A DNA stretch of 64,000 nt from Ephemerocybe angulata (GCA_013368325.1 JAACJK010000003.1:682001-746000), one strand, 5' to 3'; shown: positions 43,430 to 54,500, counted from the stretch's first letter. Numbers and translations are program-made. The notes: generated from the sequence alone by a model not told the origin.

Positions 43430-44086
43430 GGAAATTGAGGACCCCGGATTATACCCCTCGATGATAGATCCTCAGGAGGGGGTCCTGTCCGGATAAATTT
43501 GGGCCAAAACAGACCCCAAATGTCCGGATAAAAATCCAGGTCCCCGGGCTCCTGGCGTCCGTGTCCGGACGCCAGATCCAGCCCAAATATTCCAATTTTT
43601 TCGTGATTTTCTGTATTTTTCTCGTTTCTTGGCGCTAATGTCGAATTTCGCGTTGATTGAGCGCGCTTGCACAACAGAAAGTCCTGGTGGCGGCTAAAAT
43701 CGATGTAACAAGCCCCTCATGACATCGCCAACCACCCAGGGAACCAAGCGCTTACAAAAAGGGAGTTTTTTCAGGGTATCGAGTATTCTCTCGCCACAAA
43801 ATGTTAGTAAAAAGGCTTTCATAAAGGTTGGCATCCACAGGGTTTGAACTTGGACAGATTTTGCGAGGGGGCGTGTGCAGGGCAAAATCCACTGGTCCAT
43901 TTGTCCGGATTGTCGATCTACCTCCAAGTGCCTCAGGACCCAAATGTCCGGACCAGGGATCTGGGTATTTTCGACTTTCGACCCCAAATGTCCGGATAAA
44001 AATCTGGCTCCCGCCGCCTTCGGCGGCGGTTTTGTCCGGATTGTGGATCTATCATATATAGGGATTATCCGGGGTCCTGGAAATTG
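43430..44086. mobile_element. Non-autonomous hAT-like element with 8-bp target duplications
   Basis: The element spans 43438-44078 (641 bp). Its ends are inverted: both start AGGACCCCGGAT when read inward, and a second inverted match, GATAGATC, lies about 25 bp in. GGAAATTG flanks it on both sides (43430-43437 and 44079-44086). An 8-bp duplication is characteristic of hAT elements. Inside, CCAAATGTCCGGATAAAAAT occurs twice (about 43515 and 43984), with further TGTCCGGAT copies. No transposase frame is present, so it must be mobilised in trans if at all. Confidence 0.82.
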
Positions 44087-44899
44087 TGGTGCGTGCAGCG
44101 GTTTGGCGCCCACAAACCACAGCCCGATCAAACATTCTCCAAATGACGCCACTGTTCTTCAAGAACTTGAAGACGGTGGCAGGCTCGTGCATGATGTCGC
44201 TCCGTAGTGCAGTTGGAACTGGGTAAGTAGCATTTCGTTGGTGAGATAGCGGTCGCTAATGCGTGTAGAGAACAATGTATGTTCTTGCTTCGTCTAAAGT
44301 CAAGTCCAAGCCAAATTGAATCGGAGTCCGACGGCCTTCTGACAATGTGCCTGTGCGATCTAATCTAATCAGAATTCAGCAACCTGCCTCGAGGACCGGG
44401 AAACTCGACCCCTGAGCGTTGTCTGAGTGAGCAGACATGATCTGGGAGTTGGATGGGAACAAGGATCTCGTCGACCACAGACTCTGATTTCCTTCTATTC
44501 TCCTGGGCTGGTGGGCCATAATAAAAATAGCGTCTCGCTTGGTATGCGTAGATGGGGGGCTTTATACCTATGCGATATTCGTAATGGTTGTGATCATGAC
44601 GAGCATCATTGCGAGTCTAGGGTATAGCAACACGATAAGTACCTTCTGAAGTTGTGGAGACGAAGATGAGCTCTCGAAAATCGGGTAAGTCGTCTGAACT
44701 TTGGTCAAGGCACCGTAAGACTTCGACAATGCAAAAGGGTGCCCCAGGACCAACGCTCTGACGCCCAAAACGACAACAAAAGCAAACCTTGACCATCCCC
44801 GTCGACGTCCGAGATAGTCAAGCCTTGCTCCCCTCACCGCCTGTCGGCGCCGTATGATATACATATCCAGGCGGTTCAGTCTACTTCTCTGCTTTCCAC
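44087..44899. other. Intergenic DNA, nothing recognised
   Basis: No coding frame, RNA gene or repeat identified between the hAT-like element and the SINE-like unit. Confidence 0.4.
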
Positions 44900-45125
44900 T
44901 TCTCTTTTTCTTTTTCTTGTTCTTGTTCTTGTTCTAAGTTCTATAATAGTCTCCTTGTCTCTCAGAAACTAACTGAACTCTGGGTGGAATCTTCAGGGAT
45001 CAGTTGAAGATTCCGTTCTCTTTGTGGTTGGAGGGGCTTGAACTCTCGGGTGCGGGGCCAGTGGCCGCTGGGGTTCGCCGCATGGAGACAAGGCGCTCTT
45101 TCCACTGTGCCAGCGCTGACACGAG
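44900..45125 (-). mobile_element. tRNA-derived SINE-like unit
   Basis: On the minus strand a perfect pol III box A (TGGCACAGTGG, 45112-45102) is followed by a perfect box B (GTTCAAGCC, 45043-45035). A non-tRNA body of about 100 bp comes next, and the unit ends in an A-rich AAGAAC/AAGAAA tail (about 44936-44900). The tRNA-like head cannot form a full acceptor stem, so it is not a working tRNA gene. No target duplication was found. A tRNA pseudogene next to a chance A-rich tract is the alternative. Confidence 0.5.
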
Positions 45126-46370
45126 GGTGGGCGAGGGAGCATGTGTTTTGGTCTTGATCGATCTTCTGCGTCCACGTCAGCCAGAATGCCCAGTCGGCTG
45201 GTGCTCATGTTCACCGGTCGCGGGTCGTGGGTCATGGGCAAAGCGTCATGGGTCAAGTAGCCTATTATAGACGCTCGTTCCTTGCTCGTTCCCAGACTTT
45301 GCTCGTCGTCGTGGTCGTCGCCGCTGTGCTTTGTCTGAAATTTTCCATCCATATTCCATCTAGAAGTTACGAGTCCGTTTACGGAGTCGTTCTTTAGCCC
45401 GGCGTTTTGGAGACGCCTACGATAAACACGGCTTGTACATATTTGGTTTCCGCGAGTGATGTCCGCCTGGATCGGAGTTCCCCTTGAGCAAAGGCTGAGG
45501 CCTCATTAAAATGACCTACTCATACCCGGAGGATAGTGGACACAGATGCTGATACACGATGTGTGTTGTTCAAGGATACTGGGTATGTGTTGTAATAATA
45601 TACTTATTGATCCTCGTGTACAACTTGTGTAGTACTACTAAGACTTGAAAGGCATGCAATGGGCATCAGCATTTTTGCATGCCGGCTTGTTTGACTTGTT
45701 TTGGACTTGTTCGGCTTGTACAAGGCGAACAAGTCCAAACAAGTCGGACCAGCCACAAGTCGACAAGGAGAAAATATTTTCCCACAAGTCGGGGAACAGT
45801 GTTTTGCTCCTCTCTTCCACACCTTTCGCGTATTGGGCTTAAGACCATATACAAATGAGATATAAGACTAACTCGCTTCGGCTTAAATGGTTAAATTATA
45901 CCCCTTGGTTGTGTATGTCGAATAGGAGGGGGAAAGACGCTGTTTTGCTACGTTCTCAGGGTAGTGGCTATCCGAGTTCATGAAAGGCTTGAATTTGGAT
46001 TTTACGGGCATCCATGACTTAAGTCATCATAAATGGGCCTATAAGCTTAATATTGGCGCAGGAGAGAGTGTGTATGAAGCCAGAGGAGGAGTCGAGGGTA
46101 TTGCGCAAGCCGACAAGTCCAAAAAGTTCCGCCAGCCGGCCTGATGATTTGCTGATGGCAGCCTGAGAGATAGAATTGATCGCAGGGAAGGTCTATGGGA
46201 TGACTCAGCGAGGTGGTCGGCAAATTTCTTGCCTCTCCCCACCTCGACATCCCAGAGCCTCGAGTCCAGGACGCGCCGTCAGGACTCGCACTCGTACCGA
46301 AAAATTACTTTACTTCCTCTTTAATCTAATCTACTCGACTCTATCTTAAATCGGAAGAATTCATCAAGAA
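45126..46370. other. Intergenic DNA with an imperfect inverted repeat at 45693-45745
   Basis: GACTTGTTTTGGACTTGTTCG (one extra T in the left arm) is mirrored by CGAACAAGTCCAAACAAGTC around a CTTGTACAAG core. Related ACAAGTC units follow to about 45790, and a similar piece lies near 46108. It resembles a small foldback element fragment. No coding gene seen. Confidence 0.5.
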
Positions 46371-47327
46371 ATGGTCGAAATCGCGAACAACAACGAGACT
46401 GCTCCCGACTTCTCGGCGGCTGCGTATGCCGCGGCTCGTGCAGCCATGAAGGCGCAGGCCCCCAATGCGACCGACGAGATCATCGTCGCCACCCTGGGTG
46501 CGATATGGAAGGCTCAAAAGGAGGCGGAGGCTGTGGTGAGAGCACAGAATGACGCCGCCGAGGCGGCGGCTGCGGCGGAGCAGGCCCGTCTCGATGCGGA
46601 AAGAGACGAGCTGTTCCAGGCCAACCTGGCAAGGGAGAGGGAGCTTGCGCGGTTGGAGGATATGAAGAAAAACAAGACGAAGTACGTCGCCATTGCGGTC
46701 GGGGTTGCCGTACCCAACGAGGCCCCCATCGACGTCCCGATTGCCATCATGCGACAGCTCAAGCTCTTCAAGCGAGTTCCTTTGTACCTCCTCACGGACG
46801 AAGCGCTGCAGGCCACCGACAAGGAGAAGGAGGTCTTCGACGACGGCTTGGGTGGATTCGCGTTCGAGGACGACGGCGCCGGGGGTATCAAGGTGACAAA
46901 AGGCGAGGCTGGTGCCCGCAAGCCAATGGTGGTGAAGAAGGAGGACGACGCGCTTACCTGGGACGAGTACACCGTAGGCTGGCAGCGTCTCTTGCCTGCC
47001 ATGACGCTCGCAGGGTGGGACCCCTCGTGGGTCAACATGTTTACGGACCACTCGGTGTCGGTGGAGACCCACCCATACCGCTCGGTCCACGATCCATCGG
47101 GTGAGAAGCGCGCCGCGCTGCTCATCTACTCAGCGATGATGCAGAAGACATGGCACCAGCGCCTCGAGCTTCAGGTGAACCCAATGGAGGATCTGTCCGT
47201 ATGGAATGACGACGTCCTTCAGCTGGCGTTGGAGGAATCACACGCCCGCGCGAGGGACCGTAGGGAGAAGTTGCGAGAATCTCAGAGGACCAGTGGAGGT
47301 GTGACGGTCAGTCGTTACCGCCGTTAG
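46371..47327 (+). CDS. Gag-like hypothetical protein, 318 aa
   Basis: Intact single-exon frame. Residues 10-100 are Ala-rich and then a charged coiled coil (EAAAAAEQARLDAERDELFQ). Next come a globular part with DVPIAIMRQLKLFKRVPLYLLT and a Trp-rich helical region (WDEYTVGWQRLLPAMTLAGWD...YSAMMQKTWHQ). The layout, followed 50 bp on by a zinc-knuckle frame, suggests a capsid-like retroelement protein, but no RT, integrase or recombinase is nearby. A domesticated or orphan gag is possible. Function not assigned. Confidence 0.6.
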   Translation: MVEIANNNETAPDFSAAAYAAARAAMKAQAPNATDEIIVATLGAIWKAQKEAEAVVRAQNDAAEAAAAAEQARLDAERDELFQANLARERELARLEDMKKNKTKYVAIAVGVAVPNEAPIDVPIAIMRQLKLFKRVPLYLLTDEALQATDKEKEVFDDGLGGFAFEDDGAGGIKVTKGEAGARKPMVVKKEDDALTWDEYTVGWQRLLPAMTLAGWDPSWVNMFTDHSVSVETHPYRSVHDPSGEKRAALLIYSAMMQKTWHQRLELQVNPMEDLSVWNDDVLQLALEESHARARDRREKLRESQRTSGGVTVSRYRR

Positions 47328-47377
47328 AATTACTGGACTGCATTCTGATTTGTTTACCCCCCAATTTCTTCAATAAA

Positions 47378-48111
47378 ATGAATGAATTTCACCCCCGCTA
47401 CACCCCTGAACCTGTTTCTGCCCGTGGTTCCTCGCCGTCCTTCTCGAAACGTCGACGTCTGTGCGCTCCGGTTTGACGCAAACAGCTGCGCGAAAGTGAC
47501 CCGGACGCAGAACAACCAGACTCGCGTCGTTCTCGAAAGGACTATCAGCGCCCCAGTGCGCGGCAGGACGACCGCCGCAGCGGCGGTCGCTCGCGCTCGC
47601 CCGCTCGCAGGGGAGACGAGGCTCATCCCTCCCGGGATTCCTTTCGGCAGGATTTTCGGGACGGCGCCGGCAGGCGTGCCCTTCCTGCCTGCGCCGTTTG
47701 CCTGGGGAAACACAAGCACAAGGTTGCCCAGTGTGTCGCACCTCGGACTTGGAACGACCACTACAGCACCATCTCGACCCGCGTCAATGGCCGGTTGGTC
47801 CTCAAATCGGACGGGAGACCGATCTGTGTCAACTGGCAAGCCCGAGTTCAGTGCAACAGCAAGTCCCAGCAAGGTCACGACCTCCACATCTGCTCGGGCT
47901 GCGGCTCTGGGAACCACGGAGTTCAAACGTGCTATCGCGCACGCGCGAATTAATCCTGGTTCGCCTTACCGGGTGGACGAGATCGAGCGTCTCCTTCGGC
48001 GCTCCGGTCTCGTCTGGCGCTACCCCCAAGTCACTTGTGGGTAGTAGCCCGTCGCTGCGCGCGGCAATCCGAGGCCATTTACGAGGGCATATTGGCCAGG
48101 TCCATAGGTAG
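47378..48111 (+). pseudogene. Zinc-knuckle protein frame broken by one in-frame TGA
   Basis: One frame is open from ATG 47378 to TAG 48109-48111 except for TGA at 47474-47476. It has an Arg/Ser-rich stretch, a CAVCLGKHKHKVAQC cluster, and a canonical CCHC knuckle CSGCGSGNHGVQTC (47891-47932). The TGA could come from a CGA codon by one C-to-T change. It is in a different frame from the gag-like ORF just upstream. A hidden intron removing the TGA cannot be excluded. Confidence 0.5.
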
Positions 48112-48406
48112 TGCATGGGCTCTTACTGGGGTCCACCCTGCTTTTTCCCTCTGAATTTTAGTCGACTCTTAATCAGTTCCTATTTCTATGAAATATTTTG
48201 CTGAATTATGGCGTTCTTTATCTCTCATGTTTCTCAGACGGACACCGTCAGAATTGACTTGGCAGAATTGACTTAGCAGAAACGGGCGGCAGTTTTGGCG
48301 CGCTGCTTAGTCAGGGAAGATATGATAGTCTAATTCCTGTCCCCGGTGTACAGTGTGTGCATTGTATTAAAGGCAAAGAAAGAATAACAATGTTATCATG
48401 ATTAAA
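48112..48406. other. Intergenic DNA with short direct repeats
   Basis: AGAATTGACTT occurs twice 15 bp apart near 48249-48275, beside a small hairpin GACGG-ACA-CCGTC. Nothing else recognised. Confidence 0.4.
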
Positions 48407-48979
48407 TCACTCGGTGAATTGAGAGCCATTGGTGTGGATTGTTGAATCAGAATCTGTTTCACTTTCTGTTGCAGCTGTGGAGTTACTTGCTGTATCACTT
48501 GTGGTTTCAGCTGTGGAGTTACTTGCTGTATCACTCGGAGTACGGTGCCACAGCTCCCTGTGTGGCCGATGAGGGGGTTGTTGTCGTGTGACGATCCGAT
48601 AGGACTCCCCAGAGAAACCGACATGAAGAATGCTAAAGAATGAGTTAGCAAAGCATCACGAAAGTAATATGCCGGGGCCGCACTAGATTTGTTCGACATC
48701 ATGGACAGGGTAGTTATCCAGTGGAACAAATCGCCTGTTAGAATGAAGTGAAGGTTATATCTACTCTGAGTGACAATGCTATAATAGTACTCACGGAGAC
48801 AGTGTTCGTGGCACAAAGGTTTCTTCCTCAGGTAAAACGAAGGCATGTGTTGAGCGCCGAAGTGAACTGAAGTCAGTTCCGGGGTGGATGTGCACGGCTG
48901 CACCGCGTAAGGTGTCCAGCTGTCGGAAGAATGTCCGCCGGCGTTCCGATTCTTGTTGTAACTCTCGACGGGAGACCAT
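48407..48979 (-). CDS. Unknown protein, paralogue of the gene at 50398-51309, 153 aa
   Basis: Exons 48979-48795, 48734-48684 and 48632-48407; introns 60 and 51 nt. The core, SSLRRSTHAFVLPEEETFVPR, is followed across the first intron by RFVPLDNYPVHDVEQIY and later by PPHRPHRELW. All three have counterparts, at the same splice positions, in the gene at 50398-51309. The C-terminus is a Ser/Thr/Glu-rich tail with an in-frame 12-residue repeat. No known domain, signal peptide or membrane segment. It is transcribed divergently from the nucleotidyltransferase-like gene at 49281. Confidence 0.65.
48472..48535. repeat. 36-bp minisatellite inside the paralogue gene
   Basis: A 28-bp core starting CAGCTGTGGAGTTACTTGCT occurs at 48472 and again at 48508. 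The 36-bp period equals 12 codons, so the repeat duplicates a Ser/Thr/Ala segment without breaking the frame. Confidence 0.85.
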
Positions 48980-49280
48980 AGCAATGGTGTGTGGTAATCC
49001 GTGGTTGGAGGCGGTGGTTGTTGGCTAGCATTAATCTAGTGAACCAGGGGTTGGCTCGTCTCAGTTGTATACAGCGGTAAGACATTACGGAGTTTCAGTA
49101 TTTGGTAGTCCTAAAGGGGTGTTGACTCCACCCCTGTCTGTCCCCACCACACCACACATCCACCAGCTTTAGCTGCCTCTATCACTGCCCTGGCTATAAC
49201 ATGTATCCCTGTTGAGTATCTTCTTATTCTGTGTTATGCAATTTGAACTGATTCTTTTCATAGCTACATATTTTGAGAAG

Positions 49281-50307
49281 ATGCCCTATGAAATGCAGCG
49301 TGACATTACGAAGGACATGAATCTTCCAGACCTCACTGCCATTGCATCTCTTGTGCCCACCCTGGCGAGGGACACTATCCACGCCCGCCTGACGAGTCTC
49401 CTTGCTTCGCAACACTTGGACCCGGAAGGCTTTTTGGAGAAGATGGCGGAAACCAACACGGTGCTTTCTGGATCGGGCGCGTTGGAAATCATCTTGCCTG
49501 GAACGTGTACCCCGGGCGACCTCGACTTGTACTGTCCTCGAGACGAAGGTCAAACACTATCCTCTTACTTGGAGGCTAACAGCTTCAACAAGTATGAGTA
49601 CAGCGGTACTTCCATCGAACGGCGTAGCGAAGACGGACAATCGGACGACGATGAGCACTACGACAGCCGTAACGGGATAAAGTCCATCATCCGTCTACGC
49701 CATGAAGCTCATGGATCAAAGATTCATATTATTGAGTCTCTCAGCCTATCCCCCCTCGTTCCTCTCTTCTTTTTCCACTCTACAGTCGTCATGAACTTCG
49801 TCTCCGCGACGGCGGCCCTCTGTTTCTACCCTGAACTTACTTTTCAGCACAAAGGTAAGTAATGAGTGTTACCTTCAACCCACCGACTCACCATTCCTTC
49901 TAGGCCTCTTAAACTTCTCTTGGTCAGGCGCCGACCTCAAGAACCGCACCGCAGTCGAGAAGTACAAAGAGCGGGGTTTTGAAATACTCAAATTCTGCAC
50001 AGACCTACACACTCACGCGGGGTTGCAGGGCATCGGGGACCCATACCCCCAAGAGTCTTGTAGCGCGCTTAACAGGCGGACCGACGACCTCTTCACATTG
50101 AAAGTTCCTCACACTGCGACCTACGCCAGTACCGTGGTCCGTCCCAGAGTGGCATGGAGACTCGGATATCGCACGTTTGAAGTCAAGCGAGCTGAGCATC
50201 GATTCGATGCTGTGGTCACTGTAACCGCAGAACCTCAACCCGTCCAGTACTCGAACACGCAAGAGACAGAGCACATACTACACTTCGTTGGGGACGATCC
50301 CACTTGA
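49281..50307 (+). CDS. Nucleotidyltransferase-fold protein, 325 aa
   Basis: Exons 49281-49854 and 49904-50307. The N-terminus, MPYEMQRDITKDMNLPDLTAI, resembles a short F-box-like helix set. A minimal nucleotidyltransferase signature follows: GS at residues 64-65 (LSGSGALEIILPG) and D80-x-D82 in GDLDLYCP. The third acidic residue is less clear. Similar proteins are common in Agaricomycete genomes with no known substrate. It lies between two members of another small family. A catalytic role is plausible but unproven. An upstream exon beyond a possible intron ending at 49263 cannot be excluded. Confidence 0.65.
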
Positions 50308-50397
50308 ATGGCATGTACGAGTTCTCTAAGAAAAGGTTTATACTTGATGTCCTTGTACTATTACAGTTGTAATTGTAATGAAATGTTCTCCTTGTGT

Positions 50398-51309
50398 TTA
50401 GGTTTGGGAACTGGAGAGCAAACGAGGTATGAGAGATGGAGGAATGTTCACAAAGTGAGCGACTAACCTTCTAACTCCCATATATCGTGAAACATAGTCT
50501 ATGACACGTGCAGCATTTGGATTGGGTGATGAAGGAGGTGATGGGGACTGGAGTCGAGGAGGGGAGGAATGTGAAAGGGGAACGGGAGAGGGTCTCGGAA
50601 TGTCCACGTCGGAGTCCGGTGTGGTTAGACTGGCTATGTAGTCTTCTCGTCGGAATCGAGCAAGTGGAGGATTTGTTGATGTCGATACTGGACCAGCATG
50701 GATATTGGTGAATTCGGCACCCAGTGTAGGTGTTTGTCCGTGATCCTGTGAGATACTGGCTGAGGTGTCATCATCAGAAGAAGCGTATGAGTCTGTAGAC
50801 TCAGTGTCAGAGCTCCATGTTCCAGTGCTCGAAGTTTCAGAGTTGGGATCACGCACAGGCCGTGTCCACCGTTCAGGGTGTGGTCGATGGGGAGGACGAC
50901 GGCGCACGACAATGTGATGAGTAGGATTGCACTCTGTCGCAATGATACTGAGGAGAAGTCAGTGCTAGGAGTCATGAAGTGGCGAAAGGTGTGAGCGCAC
51001 TAGGAATCTTCGGTGTCGTGGTTGGGATAGTTGTCCAAAGGTACGAACCGACTCCGGGAAGTCAGCAACCAAAAATAAATGGTATAGGTAAGGAACATAC
51101 GGAGGGAGTGCCCTCGGAATTTGGGTTTCTTCTTCAGGTATAATGTAAACGTGAGTAGCACGACGCAGTGCTGAAAGATCGGCGGATGGGTAGGTGTACA
51201 GAACAGGGTTAGGTTCCACTGTCGTTAGTCCATTGAGGAAGGCTTGACGACTCTGAAATTCATGTCTACGGCCTTGAACGGAGGTGGACCAACTTCTATT
51301 TATCGACAT
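50398..51309 (-). CDS. Unknown protein, paralogue of the gene at 48407-48979, 269 aa
   Basis: Exons 51309-51101, 51051-51001 and 50947-50398; introns 49 and 53 nt. It shares with its paralogue the block SALRRATHVYIIPEEETQIPRALPP, then RFVPLDNYPNHDTEDSY, and PPHRPHPERW after the second intron; both introns interrupt the same codons. Its tail is longer, Ser/Pro/Asp-rich, and ends in a helical segment (RVIDYVSRYMGVRRLVAHFVN). No known domain. It is convergent with the nucleotidyltransferase-like gene and lies 250 bp downstream of the Helitron stop. Confidence 0.68.
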
Positions 51310-51559
51310 TCAGGTGGTTTTGGTGAAGTCGTGGTCGTGGTGTAGGAGAAGGTGAGTTGGAGGCCGTGGATGTTCGAGATTAAGCTGTGGGGCTGAGAAC
51401 AGCCACTGATGTCTCCAAGCCCTTCGCATTCCATTCCTGGGAAACCCCTGTTACGCGCAGCCGTTCAAATCACCTCTCATACCAGAACGCTCTCCACACG
51501 AAACACATCTCCACTTCACTTACAATCGTGCAGACCACCATCCTATGTGTCCTTTCCTC

Positions 51560-54500
51560 TCAATCGGAATCCGATCCCGAAGACATCTCAAGTGGAAGCC
51601 TATCAGCGAGCGCGTAGAAAGCTACGGAAGCCGTCTTACCGCGCGCTGCTGATAAAACAGCGGGACTGAAGTCTGTGTCCACAATACCTTCGTAAGTGCT
51701 GTACCCGCCTTCCATTCCATCGTGAATGTATACCTTGTTGTTCCCAGAAACGACCCTGCTGATAAAGTGCTCCTCTCCATAGTAGATTATGCCGGCAAGG
51801 CGGTATAAACCCCAGTCGCCTACCTCAAGGCGGATGTTCAATAACAAGTTGCCTTCAGCTCCCGCGGCTTCGAAGGCTAGCAATTCAGACTTCCGATGTT
51901 TCACCCGAACATCACTGTCGCACGAAGAACAACGTCTTAGCGGACAGAATGCTTCGTCAACGAAGGATTGCATTGAAATGGCATTTCTAACAGAGCAGAA
52001 AGCAGCGACTGTACGTGCTCCACCCAGGGCCGTTTCCACCGTTCTAACATTGCACCCTTCGCAGAATGTTTGAATGCGAGCGCTCGCGAGTCGGAACCCC
52101 AGCACATCCCGTACCAGGCCCAGTAAGTCTGTCCCTCTCCTCCCTGTAGGATACATGTTAGGGTGCGTATCTCGCACAGTCGCGCGCCAATCGTCTCTCA
52201 CGGCGGTCATTTCCAACTCAGGATCACGCTGTGGCATCCCTTCGAAGCCAGTAATCATGGATTCCAGAGGAGCGCTGTAAGTCTTGAGCGTTCTGGACCA
52301 TTTGACCCTGTTGCTGACCCACAACCAGTGCAGGATGAACGTCACAGAGTCATACGCACAACTCCAGTCAGTGGAGTCCCACATGGGACCTGGTGGTGAA
52401 GCCCAACTTGCGTTGGCAAGGATAGGTTCATTCTGTGTGAGTCCTCGCCGTTTCTTCGCAGGTGCTTTCTCATTCAGTTCTCGGAGTTTGCGCTTTCCGT
52501 TAGCCGCCAGTGTTTCAATCTCGTATGTGATTTCCTCCACAGGAGGTGGGAGGGCATCTTCGTCATCAAAAGCAGGTGCGTCTGCTACTTTAGCGCCGGC
52601 TGTCTTCTTCCAGAGCTTGTAGAGTCTTATCGTTTCCCACCGTGTAGGTCGTATCACTTCGGGGGGTAGTATACCACGATATCGTAAATCTGTGATTGTT
52701 GTTAAGTAATTCAATTCTCGGTATTCCTGCCGTAGAGATCCGTCTAACCCCCCTTGCAGTAGACTGTCTTCGAAGTTTCGCAAAATTAGAGTCCGAGCAA
52801 GACTCGTTCCGCGGGATAGACAGGTATAAACCCCTTGGAAAGATCTACATTCCGTGATATCCACGACGTTCCACTCCCTTGTCTTTCCTTGGGAGGAATA
52901 ATCAGTCATCGAGAAGTTGGGCAGGACTGGTATCTGGGAACGCGCAATGCGCATGTACTCGTCGTTTGGAAGCCGTGCCTCTATCGACTCAGAGTTCCTT
53001 GTGATCGGCACGACGTTCTTGGGGAGATGAGGAAGTTTCACATCGTGCGGGGGCTTAATCAACTCAAGATAGAGGACGTCGAGGTATTTTCGACCCGGCC
53101 ACTTAGGATACTTCATTGCTGACCATCCCACCACACGCGCTTCCTGACCCCGTGTGATGCAGAGCTCTGTAGCTTCGTTGAAGCGAATGATTACTGGCAT
53201 CCCGATGCACAGGCTAAGCTTCCCCGGGATCTGCTCACTCGTATTTGGAGGTTGGTTCCACAGACCCACCTGCGCTGCCTTTGAAATCGTTTTAGCGGTT
53301 GAGTAAACCCGTCGGGCCTTGGTTGGGTCGCTTCTTTTTGGCTCTGCGTTGCTAAGCTTATCAAAGGAGTAGAAGTCGTGAAGCGTCTCCCCCACCTCTG
53401 CGGCGAAGCGGACACAGTTAGCGTGATTGTACTGGTCTTTATCTTTATTAAGTGCGGTAATTATTGACACGTTTTTAAACCCGTCTTCATCTACTGACAA
53501 TTCGGGTGTAGATCCCGCAAGTCTGGTCCTGAGTAGTGCGATATCTTGCGAGTCGCAGTTTCTCCAGCGCAAGTTTTCGAGAGCCCGTCGAAAGGCGACT
53601 TCCTCAGGAGAGTCGTCGATCTGACGCATGTTTTCTGTGAGTACTACTACTGTAGTGAATTGAAGCCATATATGTTTACCAATCGTGTTCTCCTGCTCCC
53701 ACACTTTTTGTCTCGCCGTTTGGTGCATATCAACATTTCTGCTGTACAAGCTATGTCCTGTCACAGGCGGAAGTTGGGCAAAGTCACCCGACAGAATGAC
53801 GTTCAGCCCTCCGAACGGTAGGTCGAACACATCTGTGCACTCACAGCATCGAGCGCTGATCGCATTCAGGGCTCTGCAATCAAGCATTGAGTGCTCATCT
53901 ATCAAGATATACCCGACTCCGAGAAGACGTTCTCGAACTTCCTCCACCTTTGCCATGGGGCTACCCGCAGTACTACGTCCACTGTTAATTCCAAGGAAGG
54001 TATGATAGGTGGATCCTCCAATAAGAGCAGCTGATGTCCCCGTCGGACCCATCAGCACAAATCGGTATTGTTCATCTCTCTCACTAAAGAATCTGCACAG
54101 AGCTCGAATTACCGTGGACTTACCAGTGCCTCCCATGCCCCCAAGGTGCATGAGTAACTGGTCTGGACAGACACTGCAAGAGTGGTTTGCGATTATGCGG
54201 AACGCTTTCTCCTGACCTTCGTTCAAACGGAACACCTTGATGACTCGCTCCATCGCGTGCGCCCACTTTTCTTCTGCCGGTTTATAGTCCTTCGAAAGGT
54301 AAGCAGCTGAAACAACGTAGACGTCATTTCTGACTTCTCCCCTCGTCAGCCTGTCGCCCTCCCCGTCTGCTCTGGAACTCACACCCGTGAGGAAGCTCCC
54401 CACCTTCCGTCTCCACGCCCGCAGCTTTTCAACTTTAATGATATTATTCCAAGCTGCGGATCTCAAGGCACTGTCGATGGCAATCCTAGGCAGGTTCTGG

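Noticed and set aside
48249..48281. Tandem AGAATTGACTT repeats with a small hairpin, considered as a Helitron 3' terminus
   Set aside because: No CTRR sequence follows the hairpin at the required 10-12 nt on either strand.
49224..49553. Minus-strand 109-codon frame within the nucleotidyltransferase-like gene
   Set aside because: Shadow of the plus-strand gene, whose motifs and intron are convincing.
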